Below, piece by piece: positions 9,078 through 18,346 of a DNA stretch of 64,000 nt. This DNA comes from Epilithonimonas hispanica (lineage in GTDB: Bacteria; Bacteroidota; Bacteroidia; Flavobacteriales; Weeksellaceae). The stretch is from assembly GCF_003385395.1 (NCBI RefSeq), contig NZ_QNUG01000005.1, positions 62,001-126,000 of the forward strand. Reading direction: 5' to 3'. Position numbers and translations under genes: made by a program. Position 1 is the stretch's first letter, and each line of letters begins with the position of its first letter. The notes below the pieces were generated by a model. It was given only the letters and a program-made list of their open reading frames with translations, did not search any database and was not told the DNA's origin.

Positions 9078-9593
9078 ATGAAAAAACATTTTTACCTCCT
9101 TATATTGTCATTTTCTCTGATAAGTTGCTACACATATAAAGTTGCTGCGGAAGCAGAAGAAACACCAGAAGCTAACACTAGATTACAAAACAAGGGAGAA
9201 CAAGGTGTCAAATCAAAAGAACAGTTTGCGGTTAGCTCAGTTGCTGATAGTAGAGCAAGTGAAGCAAAAATTGCTACTAGAGGATCAAGAAATACAAAAC
9301 CGGAGAAAGAGAAAAAACCCAAACCAACGAGCATTATAGAAAAATTGGAAGTGGGCAAATTCTTCAAAATCGATGTAGCTGATAGAAGCTACAAAATACA
9401 AGTGGACAAATGGGAAAGCGACACGTTGGTGGCGCATGTTATTCATAAACCGAAAAAGATTCTTAAATTCCATAAAAACCAAATCAATCAATCTACGATT
9501 GCAGAAAGAAGATTTTCCCAACCAATAGCTGACATTATTACAGTAGCTGCCTACGCTGGTGTTGGTGTAGGTATCTGGGTAATGGTTAAATGA
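9078..9593 (+). CDS. lipoprotein of unknown function
   Basis: The 171-residue protein has a lipobox Cys at about residue 17 (LISCYTYK). A long, charged, low-complexity spacer rich in Glu, Lys and Ala runs to about residue 85. A compact conserved-looking part follows (KLEVGKFFKIDVADRSYKI), and a hydrophobic C-terminal segment (TVAAYAGVGVGIWVMV) ends the protein. The layout resembles the lipoprotein at 4425-4757, also a lipid anchor plus hydrophobic tail. A TAAATTTG box at 9066-9073 is only four bases from the ATG. Confidence 0.65.
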   Translation: MKKHFYLLILSFSLISCYTYKVAAEAEETPEANTRLQNKGEQGVKSKEQFAVSSVADSRASEAKIATRGSRNTKPEKEKKPKPTSIIEKLEVGKFFKIDVADRSYKIQVDKWESDTLVAHVIHKPKKILKFHKNQINQSTIAERRFSQPIADIITVAAYAGVGVGIWVMVK

Positions 9594-9764
9594 GGCTTTC
9601 GAAATTATAAAAAAAGTCAAGCACTTGTTTAATTTTAAATTGGAATCATAAATAATATCAGTTAAAAATTATTTATAGTTAGTCCAAATAACCTCATATT
9701 TGTATCTTTAAAAAGTTCAAAAAATTTAAAAACTAAATTTTTGAATATAATCTATTGATTCACA

Positions 9765-11174
9765 ATGAAAATCGAACAAATATATACTGGTTGTCTAGCT
9801 CAAGGCGCTTATTACATCACTTCTGAAAATGAAGCGGCAATCATAGATCCACTAAGAGAAGTTAAACCTTATCTTGAGCGTTTGGAAAAAGATAAAGTGA
9901 AACTCAAATGTATTCTTGAGACACATTTTCATGCAGATTTTGTTTCTGGACATCTTGATTTATCAAAAAAAACTGATGCACCAATTGTTTTCGGTCCAAC
10001 AGCTAAACCAGATTTTGAAGCAATTATTGCAGAAGATAATCAAATTTTTGAAATTGGAAAAGTCAAGATAAAAGTTCTTCACACACCAGGTCATACTTTG
10101 GAAAGCTCTACTTTTCTTTTGATTGATGAAGATGGAAAAGAAACAGCCATTTTCTCTGGAGACACTTTATTCTTGGGTGATGTTGGAAGACCGGATTTGG
10201 CTCAGAAAGCAGGTGAAATCACGGAAAAAGATTTGGCCGGAATGCTTTACGAAAGTCTTCAAACCAAGATTTTACCTTTGGATGATTCAATTACAGTTTA
10301 TCCGGCTCACGGTGCGGGTTCTGCTTGTGGTAAAAATATGCAGAAAGAAACGGTGGATACTTTGGGAAATCAGAAAAGAACCAATTACGCACTGAATCAA
10401 CCAGATAAAGAATCTTTTATTAATGAAGTTCTGGGCGGATTAACAGCGCCGCCAAAATATTTCGGGATGAATGTCGCAATGAACAAAGGAGGTTACGAAA
10501 GTTTTGACCAAGTTCTGAAAAAAGGAAATAATCCTTTGTCTGTTGAAGATTTTGAAACTGCGGCGGAAGAAACAGGAGCTTTGATTTTGGACACGAGAAG
10601 TGCTGCTGTTTTTCATAAAGGATTTGTTCCTAAATCTATCAATATCGGAATCAAAGGTGATTTTGCGCCTTGGGTTGGAGCAATGATTGTGGACGTTCAG
10701 CAACCGATACTTTTAGTTTCTGATATCGGAACTGAAGAAGAAGCTATTACCAGATTGAGCAGGGTCGGTTTTGATAATGTTTTAGGCTATTTGGATGGAA
10801 GTTTCGATGCTTGGAAAAATTCTGGAAAAGAAACGGACGAAATCAAGAGGATTTCTGTAGAAGAATTTGCTAGTGAATATTCTGAAAGTGCGAAAGTTGT
10901 TGATGTGAGAAAAGAAACAGAATACGAGGCAGAACATGTCAACGAAGCTTACAGCAAACCGTTGGCTTATATTAATGATTGGGTTAATTCTTTAGATAAT
11001 TCTGAACATTTTTATATCCATTGTGCCGGAGGTTACAGAAGTATGATTGCGGCGAGTATTTTGCAGTCAAGAGGTTATAGGAATTTTACTGAGGTTGACG
11101 GTGGATTCAATGCGATTAAGAAAACTGAGAAATTTCCACTGAGCAATTTTGTTTGTCAAAGTAAAACTTTGTAA
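9765..11174 (+). CDS. metallo-beta-lactamase fold hydrolase fused to two rhodanese domains (persulfide dioxygenase-like)
   Basis: This 469-residue protein has an N-terminal MBL domain with the metal motif THFHADFVSGH (His 54, His 56, Asp 58, about His 61) and GDTLFLGDVGRPD. This subgroup, ETHE1/Blh-like, oxidises glutathione or other persulfides to sulfite. Two rhodanese-like domains follow. The second has a catalytic-type Cys at about 420 in HCAGGYRSM. The first has LLVSDIGTEEEA at the loop position and no Cys, so it is probably structural. The thioredoxin gene downstream fits a thiol/sulfur role. Confidence 0.88.
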   Translation: MKIEQIYTGCLAQGAYYITSENEAAIIDPLREVKPYLERLEKDKVKLKCILETHFHADFVSGHLDLSKKTDAPIVFGPTAKPDFEAIIAEDNQIFEIGKVKIKVLHTPGHTLESSTFLLIDEDGKETAIFSGDTLFLGDVGRPDLAQKAGEITEKDLAGMLYESLQTKILPLDDSITVYPAHGAGSACGKNMQKETVDTLGNQKRTNYALNQPDKESFINEVLGGLTAPPKYFGMNVAMNKGGYESFDQVLKKGNNPLSVEDFETAAEETGALILDTRSAAVFHKGFVPKSINIGIKGDFAPWVGAMIVDVQQPILLVSDIGTEEEAITRLSRVGFDNVLGYLDGSFDAWKNSGKETDEIKRISVEEFASEYSESAKVVDVRKETEYEAEHVNEAYSKPLAYINDWVNSLDNSEHFYIHCAGGYRSMIAASILQSRGYRNFTEVDGGFNAIKKTEKFPLSNFVCQSKTL

Positions 11175-11182
11175 ATATTTGG

Positions 11183-11280
11183 ACCACATAGACATATAAG
11201 TTTTTATTAATATTTAGGAGAAATAAAATTCATTCTATTTACTCTTCTTCAAAAATATATTTTTCTATGTGCCTATTTTG
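11183..11280. repeat. REP-like palindromic element, copy 1
   Basis: The left arm ACCACATAGACATATAAG (11183-11200) and right arm CTATGTGCCTATTTTG (11265-11280) are imperfect inverted repeats around an AT-rich core of about 64 bases. The same arms recur at 13195-13315. It sits between the MBL/rhodanese gene and the thioredoxin gene. Confidence 0.6.
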
Positions 11281-11317
11281 TTTAAAGAAAACTGTTTTAA
11301 TCTAATCTCTTATTAAT

Positions 11318-11620
11318 ATGTCACAAAAATTTCAAGAACTCATCCAATCCGAACGTCCAGTTCTAATTGATTTTTTTGCAACGTGGTGTCAGCCATGCAA
11401 AGTGCAGTCTTCCGTTTTGAATTCTGTTAAGGAAAAGATAGGGCAAAAAGCACGGATTGTAAAAATAGATGTTGACCAATTTCCGTCTATTGCGTCAGAA
11501 AACGGCGTTCGTGGTGTTCCTACTTTAGCGATTTTCAAGAACGGGGAATTGCTTTGGAAAGAAAGTGGTGTTCATGATGTTAATTCTTTGATTGGATTGC
11601 TAGAGCAGTATTCTAATTGA
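11318..11620 (+). CDS. thioredoxin
   Basis: This 100-residue single-domain thioredoxin has its redox site WCQPC (Cys 24 and Cys 27) after VLIDFFATW, and the cis-proline loop GVRGVPTLAIF. It has no signal peptide, so it acts in the cytoplasm. It lies 143 bases after the MBL/rhodanese gene with the palindromic element between them, so cotranscription is uncertain. A second thioredoxin elsewhere in the genome cannot be excluded, so I give no trxA symbol. Confidence 0.93.
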   Translation: MSQKFQELIQSERPVLIDFFATWCQPCKVQSSVLNSVKEKIGQKARIVKIDVDQFPSIASENGVRGVPTLAIFKNGELLWKESGVHDVNSLIGLLEQYSN

Positions 11621-11647
11621 TGATTCTTAATCAAAAAAAACAAAATA

Positions 11648-11681
11648 TTGTCTAATTAGACATTTCTTATTCTTATTTTTG
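11648..11681 (+). promoter_or_regulatory. Bacteroidota-type promoter for the DUF4271-hemD operon
   Basis: TTG at 11648-11650, a 23-base spacer, then TATTTTTG at 11674-11681. The first gene begins 16 bases downstream, at a TTG codon. The spacer is at the long end of the usual range. Confidence 0.5.
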
Positions 11682-11697
11682 CAAAAAATTTTGACCG

Positions 11698-12336
11698 TTG
11701 GTAAGAATCGCAGAGCATAATGATTGGGTGGTATATTGTATTCTTGGGAGTATCTTTATATACATTATTCTTTTGTCTGTTTTTCAAAGAGATTCTAATG
11801 TCAAAGACTTTTTGTTGCTAAAACTAGAAGACTCCAACAATCTCACACCTTCTTGGTTGATTATTTCTATTGTGAAGTGTTTGATGACTGCTCTTTTGTT
11901 ATCACAATTTGTTCCGATTGTTCCAAAGCTTTTTTCAATAGATGTTTTAGGCTTCCAAATCAATAAATTTGGTTTTACATTTTTGGCATTATTAAGTTTT
12001 GATGTTATCAAAAACATTTTAACGTTCTTGTTCTATTCCAGCATTGGAAGTGGTAAAAATCTGAAAGGATTGACACTGGTTTCCAGTAAGTTTTATTTTC
12101 TAGAATCTATTGTTTTTATAATAGCATCTTTTGCGCTTTATTTTTTTCCAGTCGACCTTGTGAAATATTTCTATTTCATCATTGGAATGGTTATTTTTTC
12201 TTTCTTTTTAAAAAACTTAATATACATTTTCCACAATCAGTCAATTTTACCAGAAAAAAGGTATTATAAATTTTTGTATATTTGCACGCTTCAAATAGTA
12301 CCGTTTTTAGTACTTTGGAAATTCTTATTTTATTGA
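11698..12336 (+). CDS. DUF4271 integral membrane protein
   Basis: The 212-residue protein has about six hydrophobic helices. This DUF4271-type membrane protein is typically found immediately before hemD in Bacteroidota, as here, with 21 bases between the genes. Its function is unknown. The frame has no early ATG, so translation probably begins at the TTG at 11698, which fits the -7 box 16 bases upstream. The conserved link to hemD suggests a role related to tetrapyrrole or membrane metabolism, but that is inference. Confidence 0.75.
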   Translation: MVRIAEHNDWVVYCILGSIFIYIILLSVFQRDSNVKDFLLLKLEDSNNLTPSWLIISIVKCLMTALLLSQFVPIVPKLFSIDVLGFQINKFGFTFLALLSFDVIKNILTFLFYSSIGSGKNLKGLTLVSSKFYFLESIVFIIASFALYFFPVDLVKYFYFIIGMVIFSFFLKNLIYIFHNQSILPEKRYYKFLYICTLQIVPFLVLWKFLFY

Positions 12337-12357
12337 ATGTAACATACACATTTTAAG

Positions 12358-13098
12358 ATGAAAATCAAATCAATTTTAGTATCGCAACCTGCTCCTAACG
12401 AATCATCACCTTATTTGGAAATTGCAAAAAAAGAGAAAATCAAAATCGATTTTCGTCCTTTTATTCACGTAGAAGGTGTGGATGCTAAAGAACTCAGAAC
12501 ACAGAAAATTGACCTTACTCAATACACAGGTATTATTTTCACAAGTAAAAATGCAATCGACCATTATTTCCGTCTTGCAGAGGAAATGAGATTCTCTGTT
12601 CCAGATTCTATGAGATACATATGTCAGTCAGAGGCGATTGCCAATTATCTACAGAAACACATTGTTTACAGAAAAAGAAAAATCAGCTTTGGAGAGAAAA
12701 ACTTCTCAGACTTGGCTGCTTTGTTCAAAAAATATCCTTCTGAAAAATATCTTTTACCTTCTTCCGATGTTTTGACTCCGGAGATTCCAAAAGTGATGGA
12801 TGCAGCCAATGTAGATTGGACGAGAGCAGTTATGTATAAAACTGTTGCGAGTGATTTGACAGATATCAGTATTCAGGATTATGATATGTTGGTATTTTTC
12901 AGTCATCAAGGAATCAAATCTTTAGGAATCAATTTCCCTGATTTTCAACAAAATGACACCAAAATTGCTGTTTTCGGAACAACGACTCAAGCGGCTGCTG
13001 AAGAAGCTGGATTAACTGTCAACGTAATGGCTCCAACCAAGGAAACGCCATCTATGACAATGGCTATAGAAAAATATGTTAGAAACATCAATAAATAA
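12358..13098 (+). CDS. hemD: uroporphyrinogen-III synthase
   Basis: The enzyme closes and inverts ring D of hydroxymethylbilane to form uroporphyrinogen III, the branch point of haem and sirohaem synthesis. The 246-residue length fits. The family is poorly conserved, but the pattern is seen: GIIFTSKNAIDHYF near residue 60-73, a YLLPSSD strand, and the second-domain VFFSHQGIKSLG plus AVFGTTTQAAAEEAG. It is second in an operon with the DUF4271 gene and ends at a strong terminator. Confidence 0.9.
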   Translation: MKIKSILVSQPAPNESSPYLEIAKKEKIKIDFRPFIHVEGVDAKELRTQKIDLTQYTGIIFTSKNAIDHYFRLAEEMRFSVPDSMRYICQSEAIANYLQKHIVYRKRKISFGEKNFSDLAALFKKYPSEKYLLPSSDVLTPEIPKVMDAANVDWTRAVMYKTVASDLTDISIQDYDMLVFFSHQGIKSLGINFPDFQQNDTKIAVFGTTTQAAAEEAGLTVNVMAPTKETPSMTMAIEKYVRNINK

Positions 13099-13115
13099 TT
13101 ATTGAACACATAAAT

Positions 13116-13150
13116 CAAAACCGTCTTCTTTCCGAGAAGATGGTTTTTTG
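13116..13150 (+). terminator. terminator after hemD
   Basis: AAAACCGTCTTCT pairs with AGAAGATGGTTTT across a short TTCCG loop, followed by TTGTTTATTTTT. It lies 18 bases after the hemD stop. Confidence 0.8.
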
Positions 13151-13194
13151 TTTATTTTTGTTAAATCTGAAAATCACTTCAAAAAACTACTTTT

Positions 13195-13315
13195 AACCAC
13201 ATAGACACATAGTTTTCCGAATAAATTAATTGATTACTAAAGTTGAAATAGAAGATATTTACATTCTCTCTATTTTTTCTTTGTATAAAAAAATTAATCT
13301 ATGTGCCTATGTGAT
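13195..13315. repeat. REP-like palindromic element, copy 2
   Basis: The left arm AACCACATAGACACATAG (13195-13212) and right arm CTATGTGCCTATGTGAT (13299-13315) pair almost perfectly (15 of 17 positions) across an AT-rich core of about 86 bases. The arms match copy 1 at 11183-11280. An open frame that begins at 13230 runs through the element, but the true gene begins at 13338. Confidence 0.65.
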
Positions 13316-13337
13316 TTTAATTAATATCAATTTCAAA

Positions 13338-15383
13338 ATGAATGCTCCTAAAGCAAAAAAAATAGATAAACTTCTAGAAATTCATAACGATAAAAGAAAC
13401 GACCCTTTTTTCTGGATGAATGAACGTGAAAATCCCGAAGTTATAAAATACCTAGAAGAAGAAAATTCTTACACAGATTTTGTAATGAAGGATACAGAAG
13501 ACCTTCAGAACGAATTGTTTGAGGAAATGAAATCCCGTTACAAAAAAGACGACCAGTCTTTACCTTATTTCTTTAATCAATATTGGTACATCGTCCGCTA
13601 TGAAGACGGGAAAGAATATCCGATTTTCTCTAGAAAGTTTAAATCATTGGAGAATGAAGAAGAAATTCTTTTGGATGTCAATATCTTGGCAGAAGGCGAA
13701 GAATATTTTGATATCGGAAGCGTTTCTGTAAGTGTTGATAATCAATTTATTGCTTATTCTTCTGATAAAACAGGGCGAAGAATCTATACCATATTTTTCA
13801 AGAATCTTAAAACCGGAGAAATTTTCGAAGATAAAATCGAAAACACAACCGGAAAAGCTGTTTGGGCAAATGACAATCAGCACATTTTCTACATCAGAAA
13901 AGATGAAAGTCTAAGAGCTTATCAAATCTACCGTCACGAGTTGGGAACAGATACAGAAAAAGATATTTTGATTTTCCACGAAGAAGATGAGACTTTTGAT
14001 GTTAATGTTTTTAAAACCAAATCTTTAGAATACATATTTATTTCTTCATCAAGTACTAATGAAGATGAACATAGATTCATTCCTGCAGATAATGTTTTTG
14101 CTGATTGGAAAATCATTCAGGAAAGAACGGAGGATTTGGAATATTCTGTGGAGCATTATCAAGATGATTTTTACATCATTACAAACGCCGATGATTCCAA
14201 GAATTTCAAAATTGTAAAGACAAAAGTTTCTCAGCCGGAGATAGAAAACTGGGTAGATTTTATTCCTCATAGAGAAAATGTTCTGTTGGAAGGTTTTGAA
14301 ATTTTCAATGATTATTTCGTGATTGAAGAACGAGAGAAAGGACTTCTTCAGATCAAAATCATAGAAAGCAAAACCGGAGATTCTCATTATCTGCCATTTT
14401 CCGACCCAACTTACACGGCGTATATCGGAACGAATATGGAATTTGACACAGAAAATCTTCGTTTCGGATATACATCTTTGACAAAACCTTCTTCCACTTA
14501 CGAATACAATATGAAGGAAAAAACCACCAAACTCTTGAAAGAACAGGAAGTTTTGGGCGGAAAATTCTTCTCGGAAAATTATATATCAGAAAGAATCTGG
14601 GCAAAAGCCAGAGACGGAAAAGAAGTTGCGATTTCTCTGGTTTATCATAAAGACACCAAGAAATCTGCTGCAACGCCACTTCTCCTTTACGGTTACGGAA
14701 GTTATGGTCACACCGTTGACGCCAGTTTTTCCAGTGTAAGGTTAACTTTGCTAGACCGAGGTTACATCTACGCTATCGCACACATCCGAGGCGGAGAATA
14801 TCTTGGAAGAGAATGGTATGAAGACGGAAAAATGTTGCAGAAAAAGAATACATTTTTTGATTTCATTGATGTTGCAAATCATTTAATATCAGAAAATTAC
14901 ACTTCTCCAAAACATCTTTATGCAATGGGAGGTAGCGCTGGTGGGCTTCTGATGGGAGCTGTGATGAATGACAATCCGGAATTATTCAATGGGATTGTGG
15001 CGCAAGTTCCGTTTGTAGATGTTGTGACAACGATGTTGGACGAAACCATTCCTTTGACAACGGGAGAATACGACGAATGGGGAAATCCAAACGAAAAGGA
15101 ATATTATGATTATATGAAATCCTATTCGCCTTACGATAATATCGAGGCGAAGGATTATCCAAATACACTCATAACAACAGGTTTCCACGACTCTCAGGTT
15201 CAATATTGGGAACCGGCAAAATGGACGGCAAAATTGAGATATTTGAAAACAGATAAGAACATTCTGATTTTCAAAACCGATATGAGCTCCGGACACGGCG
15301 GTGCAAGCGGACGATTCGAGAGTTTAAAAGAGATTGCTCTAGAGTACGCATTCTTATTTAAAATTGAAGGCTTAAAAAATTAA
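13338..15383 (+). CDS. oligopeptidase B-like S9 family serine peptidase
   Basis: The 681-residue enzyme has an N-terminal beta-propeller of about 400 residues and a C-terminal alpha/beta hydrolase domain. The catalytic Ser is in GGSAGGLLMG, the Asp in TGFHDSQVQYWEP and the His in SGHGGASGRF. S9A enzymes cleave short peptides, oligopeptidase B after basic residues. No signal peptide is seen, so it should be cytoplasmic. I start at ATG 13338 because the longer frame reads through the palindromic repeat. Confidence 0.9.
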   Translation: MNAPKAKKIDKLLEIHNDKRNDPFFWMNERENPEVIKYLEEENSYTDFVMKDTEDLQNELFEEMKSRYKKDDQSLPYFFNQYWYIVRYEDGKEYPIFSRKFKSLENEEEILLDVNILAEGEEYFDIGSVSVSVDNQFIAYSSDKTGRRIYTIFFKNLKTGEIFEDKIENTTGKAVWANDNQHIFYIRKDESLRAYQIYRHELGTDTEKDILIFHEEDETFDVNVFKTKSLEYIFISSSSTNEDEHRFIPADNVFADWKIIQERTEDLEYSVEHYQDDFYIITNADDSKNFKIVKTKVSQPEIENWVDFIPHRENVLLEGFEIFNDYFVIEEREKGLLQIKIIESKTGDSHYLPFSDPTYTAYIGTNMEFDTENLRFGYTSLTKPSSTYEYNMKEKTTKLLKEQEVLGGKFFSENYISERIWAKARDGKEVAISLVYHKDTKKSAATPLLLYGYGSYGHTVDASFSSVRLTLLDRGYIYAIAHIRGGEYLGREWYEDGKMLQKKNTFFDFIDVANHLISENYTSPKHLYAMGGSAGGLLMGAVMNDNPELFNGIVAQVPFVDVVTTMLDETIPLTTGEYDEWGNPNEKEYYDYMKSYSPYDNIEAKDYPNTLITTGFHDSQVQYWEPAKWTAKLRYLKTDKNILIFKTDMSSGHGGASGRFESLKEIALEYAFLFKIEGLKN

Positions 15384-15385
15384 TT

Positions 15386-15730
15386 ATGAGCGAAGCAGAA
15401 ATCTGGAAAAAAATAGAACATTTCTTTGAAGTCAACTTTCAAACTGAAAAAAATCCGCCAATAGAAACTTTTCTATTCATTATTGGTGTTCAGGAATTGG
15501 GAAGCGGGCAACAGAAATTCACGAAAGATGATAAAGTCAATTTGGTTCATATTGCGGTTTGCAGGTTGCTGGAACCTTTTGGATATTACAAATTCACGCA
15601 TTATGAAGATGGCTGGCCACAATTTGAAAAGTTAGACGACCTTCCGGAATTAAAACCTAACGAACAATCGCTCTTAATGAAAAAAGCGATTATACAGTAT
15701 TTTATTGATGAAGAGATTGAACTGAAATAA
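15386..15730 (+). CDS. conserved hypothetical protein, 114 residues
   Basis: The gene begins two bases after the peptidase stop, so the two are cotranscribed. The product is soluble and acidic, without signal or membrane segment, and I do not recognise its family. The sequence is dense in structure-forming residues (ETFLFIIGVQELGSGQ, VHIAVCRLLEPFGYY, KKAIIQYFIDEEIEL), which suggests an all-helical domain. Translational coupling hints at a link to the peptidase, but nothing more can be said. Confidence 0.75.
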   Translation: MSEAEIWKKIEHFFEVNFQTEKNPPIETFLFIIGVQELGSGQQKFTKDDKVNLVHIAVCRLLEPFGYYKFTHYEDGWPQFEKLDDLPELKPNEQSLLMKKAIIQYFIDEEIELK

Positions 15731-15737
15731 AGAAAAC

Positions 15738-15765
15738 ATCGGAATTTTTAAGTTCCGATTTTTTT
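15738..15765 (+). terminator. terminator after the peptidase operon
   Basis: ATCGGAA pairs with TTCCGAT across an 8-base loop and is followed by seven T. It starts eight bases after the stop. Confidence 0.8.
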
Positions 15766-15901
15766 ATGGCAACATATTTGATATTCACAATAAAATGTTA
15801 AATCTTTTCATTTTAAGAAATATTTAATAATTACAGGCCGTTATTATTGTTGAGATATTCTTAAAAAGAGTAATTTTAACTTTTCAAACTTAAAAAAACA
15901 T

Positions 15902-17443
15902 ATGAACAACAAGTTTATTCCTATTATATCTGTTTTTATGACAATTTCCTTGGTAGTTTTTGTCTCTTTGCAGTTATATTGGATTAAAGAATTATATACT
16001 TCGCTCGAGCAGGATTTTTCTAATAAAGTTTATTCTGCATTAGAAACTTCCACTCAAAAAGTGAATCAAATCGAAGTCAACAAATATTGGAATGAGACTT
16101 ATAATAATGTTGGAAAAGAGGTTTTAGCTTATAAAAATCAGCCAACTAAGACTTATATTCAGCAAAGTTCTGATTCTGCCAATCGTTCGAATATTCTTTT
16201 CCAAACAAGCATTGTTGAAAAACAAAACATCCCCGTTTCAGCAAAAGGTGACACTTTGTACACAACGAAACTTTATAAAGACGAAGGACAATTAAAACTG
16301 AAAAGAAGTTCACCAGAACCTTTGACAACCAACATCAGTCGAGACCTTGATAATAATTCTTATCAGATGAAGGAATTTGCGCGTTTGAGTGCGACCAACC
16401 TTCCGATAGAAAAACGAGTTGACAGCAAAACCATTGATTCCGTCATTTCTAAAGAACTGAGATTGAAAGGAATTGATACCAAATTTGGCTTTGGTGTCAT
16501 CAACAAAACCAATCAATTAACGACGGTTGCGAACAACATCTATCTCGACCAAAAAGATAAAACCAATTACACTTATCCGCTTTTTACAGACAGCAAAGAT
16601 AGAACACTTTATACACTTGCAATTGTTTTTCCTCGAAAAGATTACTCTTTGGTGAAGCATAATTTGCCAATGTTGTTGGGAACTTTCATTTCGTTATTGA
16701 CGATTTTGGGGATTTATATTATTTCGATTAATTATATGATGAGGCAAAAGAAAATTGCAGAAATCAAAACAGATTTCATCAACAATATGTCTCACGAGTT
16801 CAAGACGCCTTTGGCAACGATTTCTGTTGCAACGGATTCTTTGGCCAATGATAAAATCGCCACTGACCCAGACAAAGTCAAATATTATTCAGGACTAATA
16901 AAACAGGAAAATCTGAGGATGAAAAAGCAAGTAGAAACAGTTCTGAATATGTCCAAACTGGAACGAAACGAAATGCCTCTACATTTGAAAGAAACCAACG
17001 TTCGGGAATTGATAAAAAGTATTGCCGAATCTTTCCGACTAATTGTAAATGAAAGAAACGGAAGTTTGATAACAGATTTTAATGCGACTAAATATAATTT
17101 CTTAATCGATGAATTTCATATTTCGAATGCTTTGATTAATCTTCTTGATAACGCTAACAAATATTCTCCGGAAACGCCTGAAATAAAGGTTAGTACAAGA
17201 AATGAAGGAAACTGGTACGTCATCGAAATTTCTGATAAAGGAATGGGAATGGAATCGACCAACAAGAACAAAATCTTTGAAAAATTCTTCCGAGAAGAAA
17301 CAGGAAACATCCATAATGTAAAAGGACAAGGTCTTGGATTGTCTTATGTGAAAAAGATTATTGAGAATCATAAAGGTCAAATCCACGTAGATTCTCATAA
17401 AGGAAAAGGAAGCATATTCACCATAAAACTTCCGATAATATAA
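15902..17443 (+). CDS. sensor histidine kinase, membrane-bound
   Basis: The 513-residue kinase has one N-terminal transmembrane helix (about 6-27), a periplasmic sensor region of about 230 residues with no recognised fold, and a second helix at about 258-280. The kinase core has the phospho-His in NNMSHEFKTPLATI (about residue 297), the N box NALINLLDNANKYS, and G boxes DKGMGM and GQGLGLSYVKKI. No HAMP domain is apparent. The response regulator is 135 bases downstream on the same strand and is the likely partner. The signal is unknown. Confidence 0.93.
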   Translation: MNNKFIPIISVFMTISLVVFVSLQLYWIKELYTSLEQDFSNKVYSALETSTQKVNQIEVNKYWNETYNNVGKEVLAYKNQPTKTYIQQSSDSANRSNILFQTSIVEKQNIPVSAKGDTLYTTKLYKDEGQLKLKRSSPEPLTTNISRDLDNNSYQMKEFARLSATNLPIEKRVDSKTIDSVISKELRLKGIDTKFGFGVINKTNQLTTVANNIYLDQKDKTNYTYPLFTDSKDRTLYTLAIVFPRKDYSLVKHNLPMLLGTFISLLTILGIYIISINYMMRQKKIAEIKTDFINNMSHEFKTPLATISVATDSLANDKIATDPDKVKYYSGLIKQENLRMKKQVETVLNMSKLERNEMPLHLKETNVRELIKSIAESFRLIVNERNGSLITDFNATKYNFLIDEFHISNALINLLDNANKYSPETPEIKVSTRNEGNWYVIEISDKGMGMESTNKNKIFEKFFREETGNIHNVKGQGLGLSYVKKIIENHKGQIHVDSHKGKGSIFTIKLPII

Positions 17444-17578
17444 ACCATAATTGATTTGAATGAAGCAGAACTAAAACATCAAGGAAAAAATCGAAATTAA
17501 ATTTTAAACAACCAATCAAAATATTGACAAAACCGAAGAATCAAGAATTCTTCAATTTTAATTATTAATTACAAAGCT

Positions 17579-18268
17579 ATGAGCAACAGGATATTATTAG
17601 TAGAAGACGACCAAAGTTTTGGCGCAGTTCTTAAGGATTATTTAACCATCAACAACTTCGAGGTAACACTGGCGACCGACGGAGAAATAGGACTGAAAGA
17701 GTTTACAGAAAAGGAATTCGACATCTGCATTTTCGATGTGATGATGCCGAAAAAAGACGGATTTTCTTTGGCAGAAGATGTGAAGAAAATTGATAAAAAC
17801 ACACCAATCATTTTCTTGACGGCTAGAAATATGCGTGAAGATATCCTGAAAGGTTATCAATTGGGAGCAGATGATTATATCACGAAACCATTTGATACTG
17901 AGTTGCTTCTTTATAAAATAAAAGCAATTCTACAAAGAAGCGCTGTTTTGGAAAACGAAGACCAAGAGCAGTTCAAAATCAGTAATATCTTTTTCGATTC
18001 TATGTTAAGACAACTAAGAGTTGGCGAAAACGAATACAAGCTTTCTCCAAAAGAAAATGAACTTTTGAAATTGCTTTGCATCCACAGAAACGATTTTATG
18101 CCAAGAGATTTGGCATTGAGAAAAATCTGGAAAAAAGAGAATTATTTCACAGCAAGAAGTATGGATGTTTACATCGCAAAACTGAGAAAACTTCTGAAAG
18201 ATGATGAAGGCTTGGAAATCATCAACGTTCATGGAGAAGGTTTCAGACTATTAGTGAAAAACCCATAA
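17579..18268 (+). CDS. OmpR/PhoB-family response regulator
   Basis: The 229-residue regulator has an N-terminal receiver with the acidic pair ED D in LLVEDD, phospho-acceptor Asp 53 in FDVMMPKKDG, LTAR and Lys 103 in DDYITKPF. The C-terminal winged-helix DNA-binding domain carries LSPKENELLKLLC and MDVYIAKLRKLLKDD. It follows its likely cognate kinase and is closed by a strong terminator. Targets cannot be read from the sequence. Confidence 0.95.
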   Translation: MSNRILLVEDDQSFGAVLKDYLTINNFEVTLATDGEIGLKEFTEKEFDICIFDVMMPKKDGFSLAEDVKKIDKNTPIIFLTARNMREDILKGYQLGADDYITKPFDTELLLYKIKAILQRSAVLENEDQEQFKISNIFFDSMLRQLRVGENEYKLSPKENELLKLLCIHRNDFMPRDLALRKIWKKENYFTARSMDVYIAKLRKLLKDDEGLEIINVHGEGFRLLVKNP

Positions 18269-18280
18269 AATTTAAAAAAA

Positions 18281-18307
18281 ACCCTTCAGAAACTCTGAAG
18301 GGTTTTT
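18281..18307 (+). terminator. terminator after the two-component system
   Basis: ACCCTTCAGA pairs with TCTGAAGGGT across a four-base loop, with T5 after and A7 before it. It may work on both strands, since the next gene is convergent. Confidence 0.88.
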
Positions 18308-18346
18308 AATACTTTTTACATTGTACGTTTTACAGAATACAATGAT

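Noticed and set aside
13230-13337. N-terminal extension of the S9 peptidase
   Set aside because: It reads through the palindromic repeat element, and its sequence is Ile/Tyr-rich filler. The enzyme starts normally at 13338.
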